Part shown: one piece after another, positions 52,962 to 62,076 of the stretch | How the letters are laid out: each line of letters starts with the position of its first letter | Numbering within the stretch: the stretch's first letter is position 1 | NCBI RefSeq assembly: GCF_013178945.1 | Contig: NZ_JABFDM010000005.1 | Location: 62,001-126,000, forward strand | DNA: 64,000 bases | Direction: 5' to 3' | Source: Bradyrhizobium aeschynomenes | GTDB taxonomy: Bacteria > Pseudomonadota > Alphaproteobacteria > Rhizobiales > Xanthobacteraceae | Notes under the pieces: model-generated | Database searches by the model: none | Told to the model about the DNA's origin: nothing | What the model saw: the letters and a program-made list of their open reading frames with translations, nothing else | Translations under genes and position numbers: made by a program

Positions 52962-53390
52962 TCAGCCTGCGTTCGCCTTGAGGCCGGCGGCCTCGATGCC
53001 GGCGATGGCGCAGATCTCGTCATTGTCGGAGGTGTCACCAGAGACGCCGACGGCGCCGAGCAGGGTGGTGCCGTCCATGATCAGCACGCCGCCGGGGACC
53101 GGGACCATGCGGCCCTGCGCCAGCGTGTTCACGGCGTCGATGAAATAGGCCTGCTCCTGGGCGCGCTGGAACAAGGCGCGGGACCCCAGGCCGAGCGCGA
53201 GCGCGCCATAGGCTTTGCCATGTGCGACCTCGCCCCGCATCAGGCTGGTGCCATCCTGGGCGGCGGCGGCCTTCAGACAGCCGCGGGCGTCGAGCACCAT
53301 GACGGCCAGCGGTTTCAGCTTCTTCTCGCCGCCCTTGGCGAGCGTGGCATCGAGGATCTTGCGGGCGGTGTCGAGCGTGAGGTCGGCCAT
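52962..53390 (-). CDS. GlcG/HbpS-family (DUF336) protein
   Basis: 142 residues: DTARKILDATLAKGGEKKLK, VMVLDARGCLKAAAAQDGTS, GGVLIMDGTTLLGAVGVSGD, the standard pattern of the family. GlcG is encoded with glycolate oxidase in many bacteria, and here the gene lies next to a glycolate/lactate-type FAD dehydrogenase on the same strand, separated by a palindromic repeat. The biochemical role of the family is not settled; some members bind haem. Confidence 0.88.
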   Translation of the reverse strand: MADLTLDTARKILDATLAKGGEKKLKPLAVMVLDARGCLKAAAAQDGTSLMRGEVAHGKAYGALALGLGSRALFQRAQEQAYFIDAVNTLAQGRMVPVPGGVLIMDGTTLLGAVGVSGDTSDNDEICAIAGIEAAGLKANAG

Positions 53391-53435
53391 GTCGGTGTCC
53401 TTTGCGATTGGGATGAAAGGTCGGCTTTATCGGTC

Positions 53436-53515
53436 GTCATTGCGAGAGAGGCGAAGCGATCCAGGGCGCAAGAAAAGGTCTGGATTGCTTCGTCGCTTCG
53501 CTTCTCGCCATGACG
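53436..53515. repeat. Palindromic intergenic repeat, copy 1
   Basis: Left arm GTCATTGCGAG..GCGAAGCGATCCAG and right arm CTGGATTGCTTCG..CGCTTC..GCCATGAC form a long interrupted hairpin. The same arms occur at 62637. Such elements are scattered between genes in bradyrhizobia. Confidence 0.75.
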
Positions 53516-53554
53516 AACACTGTGATTGCGCTTCGCGGCTTCGAGACTCGTGAA

Positions 53555-56509
53555 CTACTTGGACGCTTGCGCCCGCTCCAGACTCATCGCCAGGAGCTGC
53601 GCGGCGTGGACGGCGCCGCGATCGGCGCCGTCCTGGATCTGGTGACGGCAGGAGGTGCCGTCGGCGACGATGAAGGTCGATGCGTCCGCCTTGCGCACGG
53701 CCGGCAGTAAAGACGCCTCAGCCATCTGCAAGGAGACATCGTAGGTCTCGGCGCCATAGCCGAACGCGCCGGCCATGCCGCAGCACGAGGACTCGACGGT
53801 CTCGATCGCGAGGTCTGGAATGAGGCGCAGCACCTGCTCAACGGGCTTGAACGCGGCAAAAGACTTTTGGTGGCAATGGCCGTGCAGCAGCGCCTTGCCG
53901 GGGAGGGGGCCGAGCGGCAGCGCCAGTCGGCCGCTTTCGGCCTCGCAGGCCAGAAACTCCTCCAGCAGCAGCGCGTGGGCGCTGATTGTCCTCGCAATGG
54001 TGTCGTTGCGCAGCGACAGCAGCTCGTCGCGCAGCGTCAGCAGGCAGCTTGGCTCCAGGCCGATGATCGGCACGCCGCGCGAGGCGAACGGTGCGTAGGT
54101 CTCGACCAGTCGCTGCAGCTCGGACTTCGCCTCGTCGACGAGGCCGGCGGAGAGAAAGGTCCGGCCGCAGCAGAGCGCGCGGCCGCCGTCGGACGGCCTG
54201 GGCATGTAGACGCGATAGCCGCCGGCGATCAGCACCCGCAGCGCGGCGTCGAGATTCTCACGTTCATAGATGCGGTTGAAGGTATCGCCGAACAGCACAA
54301 CCTCGCGGCCATCAGCCGGACCGAACGCGTCGGCATCGACGCGGAAGGTGTCGGTGCGGAACGCCGGCAGCTCGCGCTTGGCGCTGATGCCGGTGACACG
54401 CTCCATCAGCGCGCGCAACGGCGCAACATGATTGCGCAGGTTCACGAGCGGCGCGATGCGGGCGGCCATATCGGCATAGCGCGGCAGATAGGCGACGAGC
54501 CGGTCGCGCAGCGTGAGGCCATGCGTCTTCGCCCGGGCCGCCAGCACCTCGATCTTCATCTTGGCCATGTCGACGCCGGTCGGGCATTCGCGGCGGCAGG
54601 CCTTGCAGGACACGCAGAGCTTCAGCGTCTCCATCATCTCGTCGGACGACAGCGCGCCGGGACCGAGCTGGCCTGAGATCGCGAGCCGCAGCGTGTTGGC
54701 GCGCCCGCGTGTGACATCCTTCTCGTCCCGGGTGGCGCGGTAGGATGGGCACATCACGCCGCCGTCGAGCTTGCGGCAGGCGCCGTTGTTGTTGCACATC
54801 TCGACCGCGCCCTGGAAGCCGCCGGCGGCGCCGGGATAGGCCGACCAGTCGAGCACGGGCTTGATGTCGTCGATGCGATAGTCCGGCGGATAGCGGAACA
54901 GCGAGCGGTCGTCCATCCTGGGCGGATCGACGATGCGGCCGGGATTGAGCACGTTGCCGGGGTCGAAGCGCTGCTTGACCTCCTTGAAGTCCGCGACAAT
55001 GCGGCTGCCGAACATCTGCTCATGAAACTCCGAGCGCACGATGCCATCGCCATGCTCGCCGGAATGCGAGCCCTTGTATTCGCGCACCATCGCGAACGCT
55101 TCCTCGGCGATGGCGCGCATCGCCTTGACGTCCTTCTCCAGCTTCAAGTTCAGCACCGGGCGCACATGCAGGCAGCCTTCGGATGCGTGCGCATACATGG
55201 TGCCGCGCGTGCCGTGTTTCGCAAAGACCTCGTTGAGGCGTGCCGTGTAGTCGGCGAGATGCGGCAGCGGCACGGCGCAGTCCTCGACGAACGACACCGG
55301 CTTGCCGGCCTCCTTCATCGACATCATCACGTTGAGGCCTGCGGCGCGGAAGTCGGCGATGGCGGTCTGCAGGGCAGGTTCGATGATCTCGGCCACGCCG
55401 CCCCATTTGCGCGGCTCGTTGTTCCAGGAGAAGCCGAGATCGCCCATCAGCTCGGAGAGCTGCTTCAGCTTGGCGAGGTTCTCGTCGACAGTCTCTTCCG
55501 CGAACTCCACCACCAGGATCGCGTCGGGATCGCCGCGCACGGCGGCCGCGATCACTGGCTGGAACATCGCGATATCGCGTCCCAGTCCGATCATGGTGCG
55601 GTCGACCAGTTCGACCGCGATCGGCTTCAGTTTGACCAAATGCTGCGCCGCATCCATCGCCTCGTAGAAGCTGCCGAAATGGCAGACGCCGAGCACCTTG
55701 GTGCGGATCAGCGGCCACAGCTTCAGCTCGATGCGGGTCGAGAAGGCCAGCGTGCCTTCGGAGCCGACCAGGAGGTGCGCGAGATTGTTGGCGGCGTTGC
55801 GCGGCGTCAGCGCATCGAGATTGTAGCCGCCGACGCGGCGCTGCACTTTGGGAAACCTGTCGGCGACTTCCGCGGCCTCGCGCTCGCCGAGCGCCAGCAT
55901 GTGGCGGAACAGCGCGCGGGCTTCGTCGGGCGTGTCGACGTCTTTGAGGTCGCGCGGCACCTCACCGAAACGTGCCAACGTCCCGTCGGCGAGAGCGGCG
56001 TCGATTGCAATCGTATTGTCGCGCATCGTGCCGTAGCGCAGCGAGCGGCCGCCGCAGGAATTGTTGCCGGCCATGCCGCCGATCGTGGCGCGCGAGGCGG
56101 TGGAGACGTCGACCGGGAACCACAGCCCGTGCTTCTTGAGCTGGCGGTTGAGGTCATCGAGCACGATGCCAGGCTCGACCACACACGTCCGCCCCTCGAC
56201 GTCGAGCGAGACGATCTGGTTTAAATGCTTGGAGAAGTCGACGACGATGCCTTCGTTGACGGTTTGGCCACATTGCGAGGTGCCGCCGCCGCGCGGGGTG
56301 ACGATGCGACCATCGTCGCGGGCGATGGCGAGCGCCCGCAGCGCTTCGTCCATGGTGCGCGGCACGACCACGCCGGCCGGCATGACCTGGTAGAACGAGG
56401 CATCGGTGGCGTAGCGGCCCCTGTTGAACCGGTCGAAGAAGACATCGCCCGTGATCTCGGCACGGAGCTTCTGTTCGAGCCTGGACGGACCGGCTTTGGC
56501 GTTCGGCAT
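53555..56509 (-). CDS. FAD-linked 2-hydroxyacid dehydrogenase fused to Fe-S/CCG domains
   Basis: 984 residues, joining what GlcD and GlcF do separately. N-terminal FAD domain (TPRGGGTSQCGQTVNEGIVV, GIVLDDLNRQLKKHGLWFPV, IGGMAGNNSCGGRSLRYGTM) with LVGSEGTLAF; FAD-oxidase C-terminal region with SGEHGDGIVRSEFHEQMFG; 4Fe-4S cluster in CVSCKACRRECP plus a second cysteine group (CNNNGACRK, VMCPS); and two CCG repeats (ALCCGRTFLSAGL, SSCCGMAGAFGYG). It resembles YdiJ/D-2-hydroxyglutarate-type dehydrogenases. Probable substrate a D-2-hydroxyacid or glycolate, electrons to quinone. A GntR-type palindrome lies upstream of its start. Confidence 0.9.
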   Translation of the reverse strand: MPNAKAGPSRLEQKLRAEITGDVFFDRFNRGRYATDASFYQVMPAGVVVPRTMDEALRALAIARDDGRIVTPRGGGTSQCGQTVNEGIVVDFSKHLNQIVSLDVEGRTCVVEPGIVLDDLNRQLKKHGLWFPVDVSTASRATIGGMAGNNSCGGRSLRYGTMRDNTIAIDAALADGTLARFGEVPRDLKDVDTPDEARALFRHMLALGEREAAEVADRFPKVQRRVGGYNLDALTPRNAANNLAHLLVGSEGTLAFSTRIELKLWPLIRTKVLGVCHFGSFYEAMDAAQHLVKLKPIAVELVDRTMIGLGRDIAMFQPVIAAAVRGDPDAILVVEFAEETVDENLAKLKQLSELMGDLGFSWNNEPRKWGGVAEIIEPALQTAIADFRAAGLNVMMSMKEAGKPVSFVEDCAVPLPHLADYTARLNEVFAKHGTRGTMYAHASEGCLHVRPVLNLKLEKDVKAMRAIAEEAFAMVREYKGSHSGEHGDGIVRSEFHEQMFGSRIVADFKEVKQRFDPGNVLNPGRIVDPPRMDDRSLFRYPPDYRIDDIKPVLDWSAYPGAAGGFQGAVEMCNNNGACRKLDGGVMCPSYRATRDEKDVTRGRANTLRLAISGQLGPGALSSDEMMETLKLCVSCKACRRECPTGVDMAKMKIEVLAARAKTHGLTLRDRLVAYLPRYADMAARIAPLVNLRNHVAPLRALMERVTGISAKRELPAFRTDTFRVDADAFGPADGREVVLFGDTFNRIYERENLDAALRVLIAGGYRVYMPRPSDGGRALCCGRTFLSAGLVDEAKSELQRLVETYAPFASRGVPIIGLEPSCLLTLRDELLSLRNDTIARTISAHALLLEEFLACEAESGRLALPLGPLPGKALLHGHCHQKSFAAFKPVEQVLRLIPDLAIETVESSCCGMAGAFGYGAETYDVSLQMAEASLLPAVRKADASTFIVADGTSCRHQIQDGADRGAVHAAQLLAMSLERAQASK

Positions 56510-56593
56510 GATGATCCCTGGTCGGGCCTGGTGGCGTCGCAGTTCCACGGGCCTCGGCCCGGTGTCAATCATTTATGGGACAGCGTCAACCAG

Positions 56594-56605
56594 ATTGCAT
56601 GCAAT
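56594..56605. promoter_or_regulatory. ATTGCATGCAAT palindrome upstream of the FAD dehydrogenase
   Basis: Perfect 12-base palindrome 85 bases upstream of the dehydrogenase start and between it and the GntR gene. The same 12 bases recur at 57470 on the other side of the GntR gene. Confidence 0.65.
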
Positions 56606-56626
56606 TTTGAGCGGGCGATCTCGACC

Positions 56627-57394
56627 TTAGTCTACTCTGGCCGGCTTTCCCTCGGGCGCCGGCGCGGCGTTCGTCTGCTCCTCGCCGAAGTAGGCGATCG
56701 CCGCGGCGCCCTTGTTGCGCAGGTGTTGGAATAGGATGTCCGACAGTTCGCTGCCGGCGCGCCGGCGCAGCGCGTCGAGGATCAATTCGTGCTCGCGCAT
56801 GGCCTCGCTCCAGCGCTCGCGCTTGCGGGCGAAGTTCGCGGAGAAGCGGACCCGCCGGATGCGGCCTGCAAGGCTCTCATACGTCGCGTGAAGCGTGGCA
56901 TTGGCGGCGGCATCGACGATCGCGCGGTGGATGAGCTGATTCATGCGGAAATAGCCCTGCATGTCCTGTCGCATGTAAAAACCGTACATATCGTGATGAT
57001 ATTGCGCGATTTTTTCGATGCCTTCCTCTGAGATCTTCTCGCAGGCGAGGCGGCCGGCGAGGCCCTCCAGGCCGCCCATCAGATCGAACAATTCCTGAAT
57101 GTCGGCAGCGCTCAAGGGGCGCACCCGGGCGCCGCGATTGGGCAGCAGCTCCACCAGCCCTTCAGCCGCGAGGACCTTGAGAGCTTCACGCAAGGGCGTG
57201 CGGGAGACGCCCAGCATCTCGCACAATTGCCGCTCAGACAGCCGGCCGCCATCTGCGACATGACCCTCGACAATGTAGTCGCGCAGCCGCGCCAGGATCT
57301 CCTCGTGCAGCGAGGTCTCGTCGCGCGCAGGGGAAGTGCGGCCTGTCGGTTCGGCCAAAGGGACGGCTTCGATATGTGGAATCGTGGAACTCAT
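56627..57394 (-). CDS. GntR/FCD-family regulator of the 2-hydroxyacid locus
   Basis: 255 residues. Winged helix RLSERQLCEMLGVSRTPLRE, FCD sensor domain with helices and metal-type His (YFRMNQLIHRAIVDAA, MREHELILDALRR). The start used is ATG 57394 (MSSTIPHIEAVPL); there is no clear ribosome site and the open frame runs far upstream, so the start could differ. Flanked on both sides by ATTGCATGCAAT, which is the likely operator, so it should control the dehydrogenase, itself and the divergent aminotransferase. Confidence 0.88.
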   Translation of the reverse strand: MSSTIPHIEAVPLAEPTGRTSPARDETSLHEEILARLRDYIVEGHVADGGRLSERQLCEMLGVSRTPLREALKVLAAEGLVELLPNRGARVRPLSAADIQELFDLMGGLEGLAGRLACEKISEEGIEKIAQYHHDMYGFYMRQDMQGYFRMNQLIHRAIVDAAANATLHATYESLAGRIRRVRFSANFARKRERWSEAMREHELILDALRRRAGSELSDILFQHLRNKGAAAIAYFGEEQTNAAPAPEGKPARVD

Positions 57395-57469
57395 CGGTGC
57401 GATTGTAGCGGGTGTTACAGATATGGTCGACCGCAGAAATGCATGCGTTGGATACTTGTAAAGTAAAAA

Positions 57470-57481
57470 ATTGCATGCAAT
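57470..57481. promoter_or_regulatory. ATTGCATGCAAT palindrome between GntR and aminotransferase genes
   Basis: Second perfect copy, 40 bases before the aminotransferase start and 76 bases from the regulator start. An additional half-match (ATGCATGC) lies at about 57440. Confidence 0.65.
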
Positions 57482-57520
57482 CATGGGTGTCAGAATGCCG
57501 CTGTTCTTTGGAGCTACGCT

Positions 57521-58726
57521 GTGACCCGTCACCAAGGCCGTCATTTCCTGCACATCCCGGGCCCGAGTCCGGTGCCCGAGCGGGTGTTGCGAGCCATGGA
57601 TATGCCGGTGATCGATCACCGCAGTGCCGAGTTCGCCGAACTCGGCAAGGCCGCTCTCGACGGCTCGCAGAAGATCTTCAAGACCACGAGCCCCGTCGTC
57701 ATCTATCCGTCCTCCGGTACCGGAGCCTGGGAGGCCGCAATCGTCAACACGCTGTCGCCTGGCGATAAGGTGCTGATGGTTGAGACCGGCCACTTCGCGA
57801 CGCTGTGGCGGCAGATGGCGGCGCGCTGGGGCATCGAGGTCGATTTCATTCCCGGCGATTGGCGCCGGGGCGTCGATCCCTCGGTCGTCGAGGAGAAGCT
57901 GACGGCGGACGCTGCGCATCAGCTCAAGGCGGTCATGGTCGTGCACAACGAGACCTCGACCGGTGCGACCAGCCGGATCGCCGAGGTTCGCGCGGCGATG
58001 GATCGCGCCAAGCATCCGGCGCTGCTCATGGTCGATACCATTTCCGGGCTCGCATCGGCCGATTTCCGCTTCGACGAGTGGAAGGTCGACGTCGCCGTGT
58101 CCTGCTCGCAGAAGGGCTTCATGCTGCCGCCGGGGCTCGGCTTCAACGCCGTTTCGGATAGGGCGCGCGCGGTGGCCAAGACCAATAAGATGCCGCGTTC
58201 GTTCTGGGACTGGGAGGACATGCTGAAGCTGAATGCGAACGGCTTCTTCCCCTATACGCCGGCGACGAACCTGCTTTACGGCCTGCGTGAAGCGATCGCG
58301 ATGCTGCTCGAGGAGGGGCTCGATCAGGTGTTCGCGCGTCACCAGCGCCTTGCGGCAGCGACCCGGGCGGCGGTGGAGCATTGGGGGCTTGAAGTGCTGT
58401 GCCAGGAGTCGAAGGACTACTCTCCGGTGCTGACCGCGGTGCTGATGCCGCCGGGCCACAATGCCGACGAGTTCCGCCAGGTCGTGCTGGACAATTTCAA
58501 CATGTCGCTCGGTTCGGGCTTGTCCAAGGTCGCCGGCAAGGTGTTCCGCATCGGCCATCTCGGCGAGTGCAACGAGCTGACCTTGATGGCGGCGCTGAGC
58601 GGTGTCGAGATGGGGATGCGTGTCGCCGGCGTGCCGCATCGTGGCGGTGGCGTCGATGCGGCCATGGCGCTCTTGGAGCAGCCGCTGCCCGGCAATGCGC
58701 CGCGGCATCTCGCAGTTGTGAAATGA
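57521..58726 (+). CDS. Serine/alanine-glyoxylate aminotransferase, first copy
   Basis: PLP enzyme of the AGXT/SgaA type that transaminates glyoxylate, here with an amino donor such as serine or alanine. 401 residues from GTG. Family blocks: HFLHIPGPSPVPERVLRAMD, YPSSGTGAWEAAIVNTLSPGD, VVHNETSTGATSRIAEVRAA, VDTISGLASADF, and PLP-lysine SCSQKGFMLPPGLGF. Its target metabolite, glyoxylate, is the product expected if the neighbouring dehydrogenase oxidises glycolate. A close paralogue follows 200 bases downstream. Confidence 0.92.
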   Translation: MTRHQGRHFLHIPGPSPVPERVLRAMDMPVIDHRSAEFAELGKAALDGSQKIFKTTSPVVIYPSSGTGAWEAAIVNTLSPGDKVLMVETGHFATLWRQMAARWGIEVDFIPGDWRRGVDPSVVEEKLTADAAHQLKAVMVVHNETSTGATSRIAEVRAAMDRAKHPALLMVDTISGLASADFRFDEWKVDVAVSCSQKGFMLPPGLGFNAVSDRARAVAKTNKMPRSFWDWEDMLKLNANGFFPYTPATNLLYGLREAIAMLLEEGLDQVFARHQRLAAATRAAVEHWGLEVLCQESKDYSPVLTAVLMPPGHNADEFRQVVLDNFNMSLGSGLSKVAGKVFRIGHLGECNELTLMAALSGVEMGMRVAGVPHRGGGVDAAMALLEQPLPGNAPRHLAVVK

Positions 58727-58934
58727 GGCGAAATCGCGTGCGGCTCCGAGTCGGACCGGCTCGTGCCGCGCTGCACAGAAGAAGGGGAGTCGTGTGCATC
58801 TGAGGGATGTCAGCCCGAAGCGCTCGGTGCTCGCGTCTTCTTTGTTGACGCCAGCGGTCTGGCGGGAGAAAAGCGCGGCGAACGCGTGGGATGCCACGTC
58901 CGCGCGCCAACCAAATGACCGGGGATGGACGCCA

Positions 58935-60128
58935 ATGACTGTGCACACAGGACGGCATTTTCTTCAGATTCCGGGGCCGACCAACGTGCCCGACCGCGTG
59001 CTCCGTGCGATGGATATGCCGACGCTGGACCATCGCGGTCCGGAGTTCGCCGATCTCGGCTTCGCGGTGATGGCGGCCAGCCAGCGCATCTTCCGCACCA
59101 AGCAGCCGGTGATCATCTATCCTTCGTCCGGCACCGGTGCGTGGGAAGCTGCGATCGTCAACACGCTCTCGCCCGGCGACAAGGTGCTGATGGCCGAGAC
59201 CGGCCAGTTCGCCGTGCTGTGGAAGGGCATCGCCGACAAGTTCAAGCTCGACGTCGACTTCATCTCCGGCGACTGGCGCCATGGCGCCGACATTGTGGCG
59301 ATCGAGCAGCGCCTCGTCGAGGACAAGGCGCACAAGATCAAGGCCGTCTGCGTCGTCCACAACGAGACCTCGACCGGCTGCCTGACCCCGCCGCTCGAGG
59401 TGCGCAAGGCGCTCGATCGCGCCGGTCATCCGGCGCTGTTGATGGTCGACACCATCTCGGGCCTCGGCTCGATGGAGTATGAGCACGACGCCTGGGGCGT
59501 CGACGTCTCCGTCGCCGGCTCGCAGAAGGGCCTGATGCTGCCGCCGGGGCTCGGCTTCAACGCCGTTTCGGAGAAGGCGCTCGCCGCCGCCAAGGCCAAT
59601 CCCGGCATGCGCTCCTATTGGGACTGGCAGGAGGTCATCACCTTCAACAAGCTCGGCACCTTCCCCTATACGCCGGCCTGCAATCTCTTGATGGGCCTCC
59701 ACGAGGCGCTGAAGATGCTGGAGGAGGAGGGCCACGAGAACGTGTTCGCGCGCCATCGCCGTCACAGCCTCGCAACGCGCGCGGCGGTCAAGGCGTGGGG
59801 CCTCGACACGCAGTGCGCCGATCCGCAGGCGCACTCGCCGGCGCTGACCGGCGTCGTCATGCCCGAAGGCCATGACGCAGATGCGTTCCGCAAGACTGTG
59901 CTCGAGAACTTCGACATGTCGCTCGGCACCGGCCTGAACAAGATCAAGGGCAAGGTGTTCCGCATCGGCCATATCGGCCATTTCAACGACCTGATGCTGA
60001 TGGGCACGCTGTCTGGCGTCGAGATGGGCCTCGCGCTCGCCAATGTCCCGCATCGCGCCGGGGGCGTGCTCGCCGCAATGGACGTCCTGAAGGCGCGCGA
60101 GGCTGCGCCGATTCCGAAGGTGGCCTGA
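58935..60128 (+). CDS. Serine/alanine-glyoxylate aminotransferase, second copy
   Basis: 397 residues and colinear with the first copy throughout (HFLQIPGPTNVPDRVLRAMD, YPSSGTGAWEAAIVNTLSPGD, VVHNETSTGCLTPPLEVRKA, PLP-lysine AGSQKGLMLPPGLGF). Differences gather in surface stretches, so it is a diverged tandem duplicate, perhaps with different donor preference. ATG 58935 is used because the family begins here; the open frame starts 47 codons earlier. Its stop overlaps the next start (TGATG). Confidence 0.92.
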   Translation: MTVHTGRHFLQIPGPTNVPDRVLRAMDMPTLDHRGPEFADLGFAVMAASQRIFRTKQPVIIYPSSGTGAWEAAIVNTLSPGDKVLMAETGQFAVLWKGIADKFKLDVDFISGDWRHGADIVAIEQRLVEDKAHKIKAVCVVHNETSTGCLTPPLEVRKALDRAGHPALLMVDTISGLGSMEYEHDAWGVDVSVAGSQKGLMLPPGLGFNAVSEKALAAAKANPGMRSYWDWQEVITFNKLGTFPYTPACNLLMGLHEALKMLEEEGHENVFARHRRHSLATRAAVKAWGLDTQCADPQAHSPALTGVVMPEGHDADAFRKTVLENFDMSLGTGLNKIKGKVFRIGHIGHFNDLMLMGTLSGVEMGLALANVPHRAGGVLAAMDVLKAREAAPIPKVA

Positions 60129-60925
60129 TGAGCGCTCCTGCGACCGGCCCCGACGATCTCATTTATGCTGTCGACGACGGCATCGCCAAGATCACCTTCA
60201 ACCGGCCGCAGGCGCGCAACGCGATGACGTTCGCGATGTACGACCAGATGGCCTCGATATGCGAGGCCATCAATGCCGACCGCTCGATCAAGGCGCTGAT
60301 CCTGACCGGGGCGGGCGACAAGGCCTTCGCCTCCGGCACCGACATTTCCCAGTTCCGCGCCTTCAAGACCGCGCAGGACGCGCTCGACTATGAAGCGCGC
60401 ATCGACCGCGTGCTCGGAACGCTCGAACTGTGCCGTGTGCCGGTGATCGCTGCGATCGCTGGCGCCTGCACCGGCGGCGGCGCCGGCATCGCTGCCTGCT
60501 GCGACATCCGTATCGGAACCGAGAGCACGCGCATCGGTTTTCCGATCGCGCGCACGCTCGGCAATTGCCTGTCGATGTCGAATATTTCGCGCGTGGTCTC
60601 GCTGATCGGACCGGCGCGTACCAAGGACCTGATCTTCAAGGCGCGCCTTGTCGAGGCGCCGGAGGCACTCGCGCTCGGCCTGCTCAGCGAGATCGTGCCC
60701 GACGTCGACACCCTGCAGGCCCGAGCGTTGGAGACGGCCAGACTGGTTGCCTCGCATGCACCAATCACGCTCGAAGTCACGAAAGAGGCCGTGCGCCGCA
60801 TCCGCCGCACGCTGTCCCGCGACGAGGGCGAAGACCTGATCCTGAGAGCCTATATGAGTGAGGATTTCCGCGAGGGCATGGACGCGTTCCTGAACAAGCG
60901 GACGCCGAACTGGAAGGGCAAGTAG
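60128..60925 (+). CDS. Enoyl-CoA hydratase/isomerase family protein
   Basis: 265 residues, start overlapping the aminotransferase stop by one base, so translationally coupled. Crotonase motifs DKAFASGTDISQFRAF and IAAIAGACTGGGAGIAACCD, then FPIARTLGNCLSMSNI. The acidic catalytic residues of classic hydratases are not obvious, so hydrolase or decarboxylase activity is possible. Its coupling to the glyoxylate aminotransferase hints at a shared pathway for a CoA ester. Confidence 0.85.
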   Translation: MSAPATGPDDLIYAVDDGIAKITFNRPQARNAMTFAMYDQMASICEAINADRSIKALILTGAGDKAFASGTDISQFRAFKTAQDALDYEARIDRVLGTLELCRVPVIAAIAGACTGGGAGIAACCDIRIGTESTRIGFPIARTLGNCLSMSNISRVVSLIGPARTKDLIFKARLVEAPEALALGLLSEIVPDVDTLQARALETARLVASHAPITLEVTKEAVRRIRRTLSRDEGEDLILRAYMSEDFREGMDAFLNKRTPNWKGK

Positions 60926-61048
60926 TCCGATGCTGATCGTGCGACCTTATGCTGATGTCATGAGGCCGCATCTCGCTTGTGTTCTTGAAGTGACCACAAT
61001 AAGCCGGCAGTATCCTGGTAGGACACAAGCTGGTGCTTTGAACGGGGG

Positions 61049-62044
61049 ATGAAACACGTGCGTAATCTGATCACGATCGCAGCCGCTGCGGCTGCCATTT
61101 TCGCAAGCGCGCCGGCCTCTGCCGGTTGGGAGCCGACCAAGCCGGTCGAGATCGTCGTCGCCGCCGGCGCCGGCGGTGCTTCCGATCAGATGGCGCGGAT
61201 GATGCAGGCCGCGATCCAGAAGAACAATCTTCTGAAGCAGCCGGTGGTCGTGTCGCTGAAGGGCGGCGCATCCGGGGCTGAGGCGCTGATGTACATGAAA
61301 TCCAGCGACGGCGATCCGAACAAGGTCCTGATCGCCTATTCGCTGATCTACATGCTGCCGCTGTCGGCCAAGCTGCCGTTCGACTGGCGTGAGCTGTCGC
61401 CCATTGCCGTGATCGCGCTCGACCAGTTCGTGCTGTGGGACAACGTCAACGGTCCGAAGACGGTGAAGGAGTTCATCGACGCCGCCAAGGCCTCCAGCTC
61501 GCCTTTCAAGATGGGCGGCACCGGCTCGAAGCGCGAGGACCACGTGCTCACCGTTTTCATGGAGAAGAAGACCGGGGCGAAGTTCTCTTATCTGCCCTAC
61601 AAGTCGGGCGGCGAGGCCGCAACCCAGCTGGTCGGCGGCCACACCGAGTCCAACGTCAACAACCCGTCTGAGAATCTCGAGGTCTGGCGCGCCGGGCAGG
61701 TGCGTCCGCTCTGCGTGTTCGACAAGGAGCGTATCTCCTACACAACCAAGGTCACGGAAACGCAGTCTTGGAACGATATTCCGACCTGCAAGGAGCAGGG
61801 GTTGGACGTGCAGTACCTGATGCTGCGTGGCATGTTCCTGCCGGGCAAGGTGACCCAGGAGCAGCAGGAGTTCTATGTCGACCTGTTCAGCAAGCTGGTT
61901 CAGACACCGGAGTACAAGGAGTATATGGAGAAGCAGGCGCTCAAGCCGATTTTCCTCACCGGCAAGGACATGCTGCAGTTCCTCGAAGAGGACGGCTCGT
62001 TGAACAAGCAGCTGATGACGGAAGCCGGCTTCGTAGCCAAGTAA
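61049..62044 (+). CDS. tctC: Tripartite tricarboxylate transporter solute receptor, TctC type
   Basis: Periplasmic binding protein of the Bug/TctC family, 331 residues with a signal peptide (LITIAAAAAAIFASAPASA-G). Family blocks: PTKPVEIVVAAGAGGASDQMA, VVVSLKGGASGAEALMYMKS, FKMGGTGSKREDHVLTVFME and YLPYKSGGEAATQLVGGHTE. The ligand is a carboxylate; the neighbours suggest a 2-hydroxy- or 2-oxoacid. First gene of tctC-tctB-tctA. Confidence 0.9.
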   Translation: MKHVRNLITIAAAAAAIFASAPASAGWEPTKPVEIVVAAGAGGASDQMARMMQAAIQKNNLLKQPVVVSLKGGASGAEALMYMKSSDGDPNKVLIAYSLIYMLPLSAKLPFDWRELSPIAVIALDQFVLWDNVNGPKTVKEFIDAAKASSSPFKMGGTGSKREDHVLTVFMEKKTGAKFSYLPYKSGGEAATQLVGGHTESNVNNPSENLEVWRAGQVRPLCVFDKERISYTTKVTETQSWNDIPTCKEQGLDVQYLMLRGMFLPGKVTQEQQEFYVDLFSKLVQTPEYKEYMEKQALKPIFLTGKDMLQFLEEDGSLNKQLMTEAGFVAK

Positions 62045-62076
62045 GGCCGGCGAAGCCGAGGGGATGAGGAAGATCG

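Noticed and set aside
56627..58948. A 773-codon reading of the GntR gene
   Set aside because: Everything upstream of 57394 is antisense to the aminotransferase gene; only the last 255 codons form the regulator.
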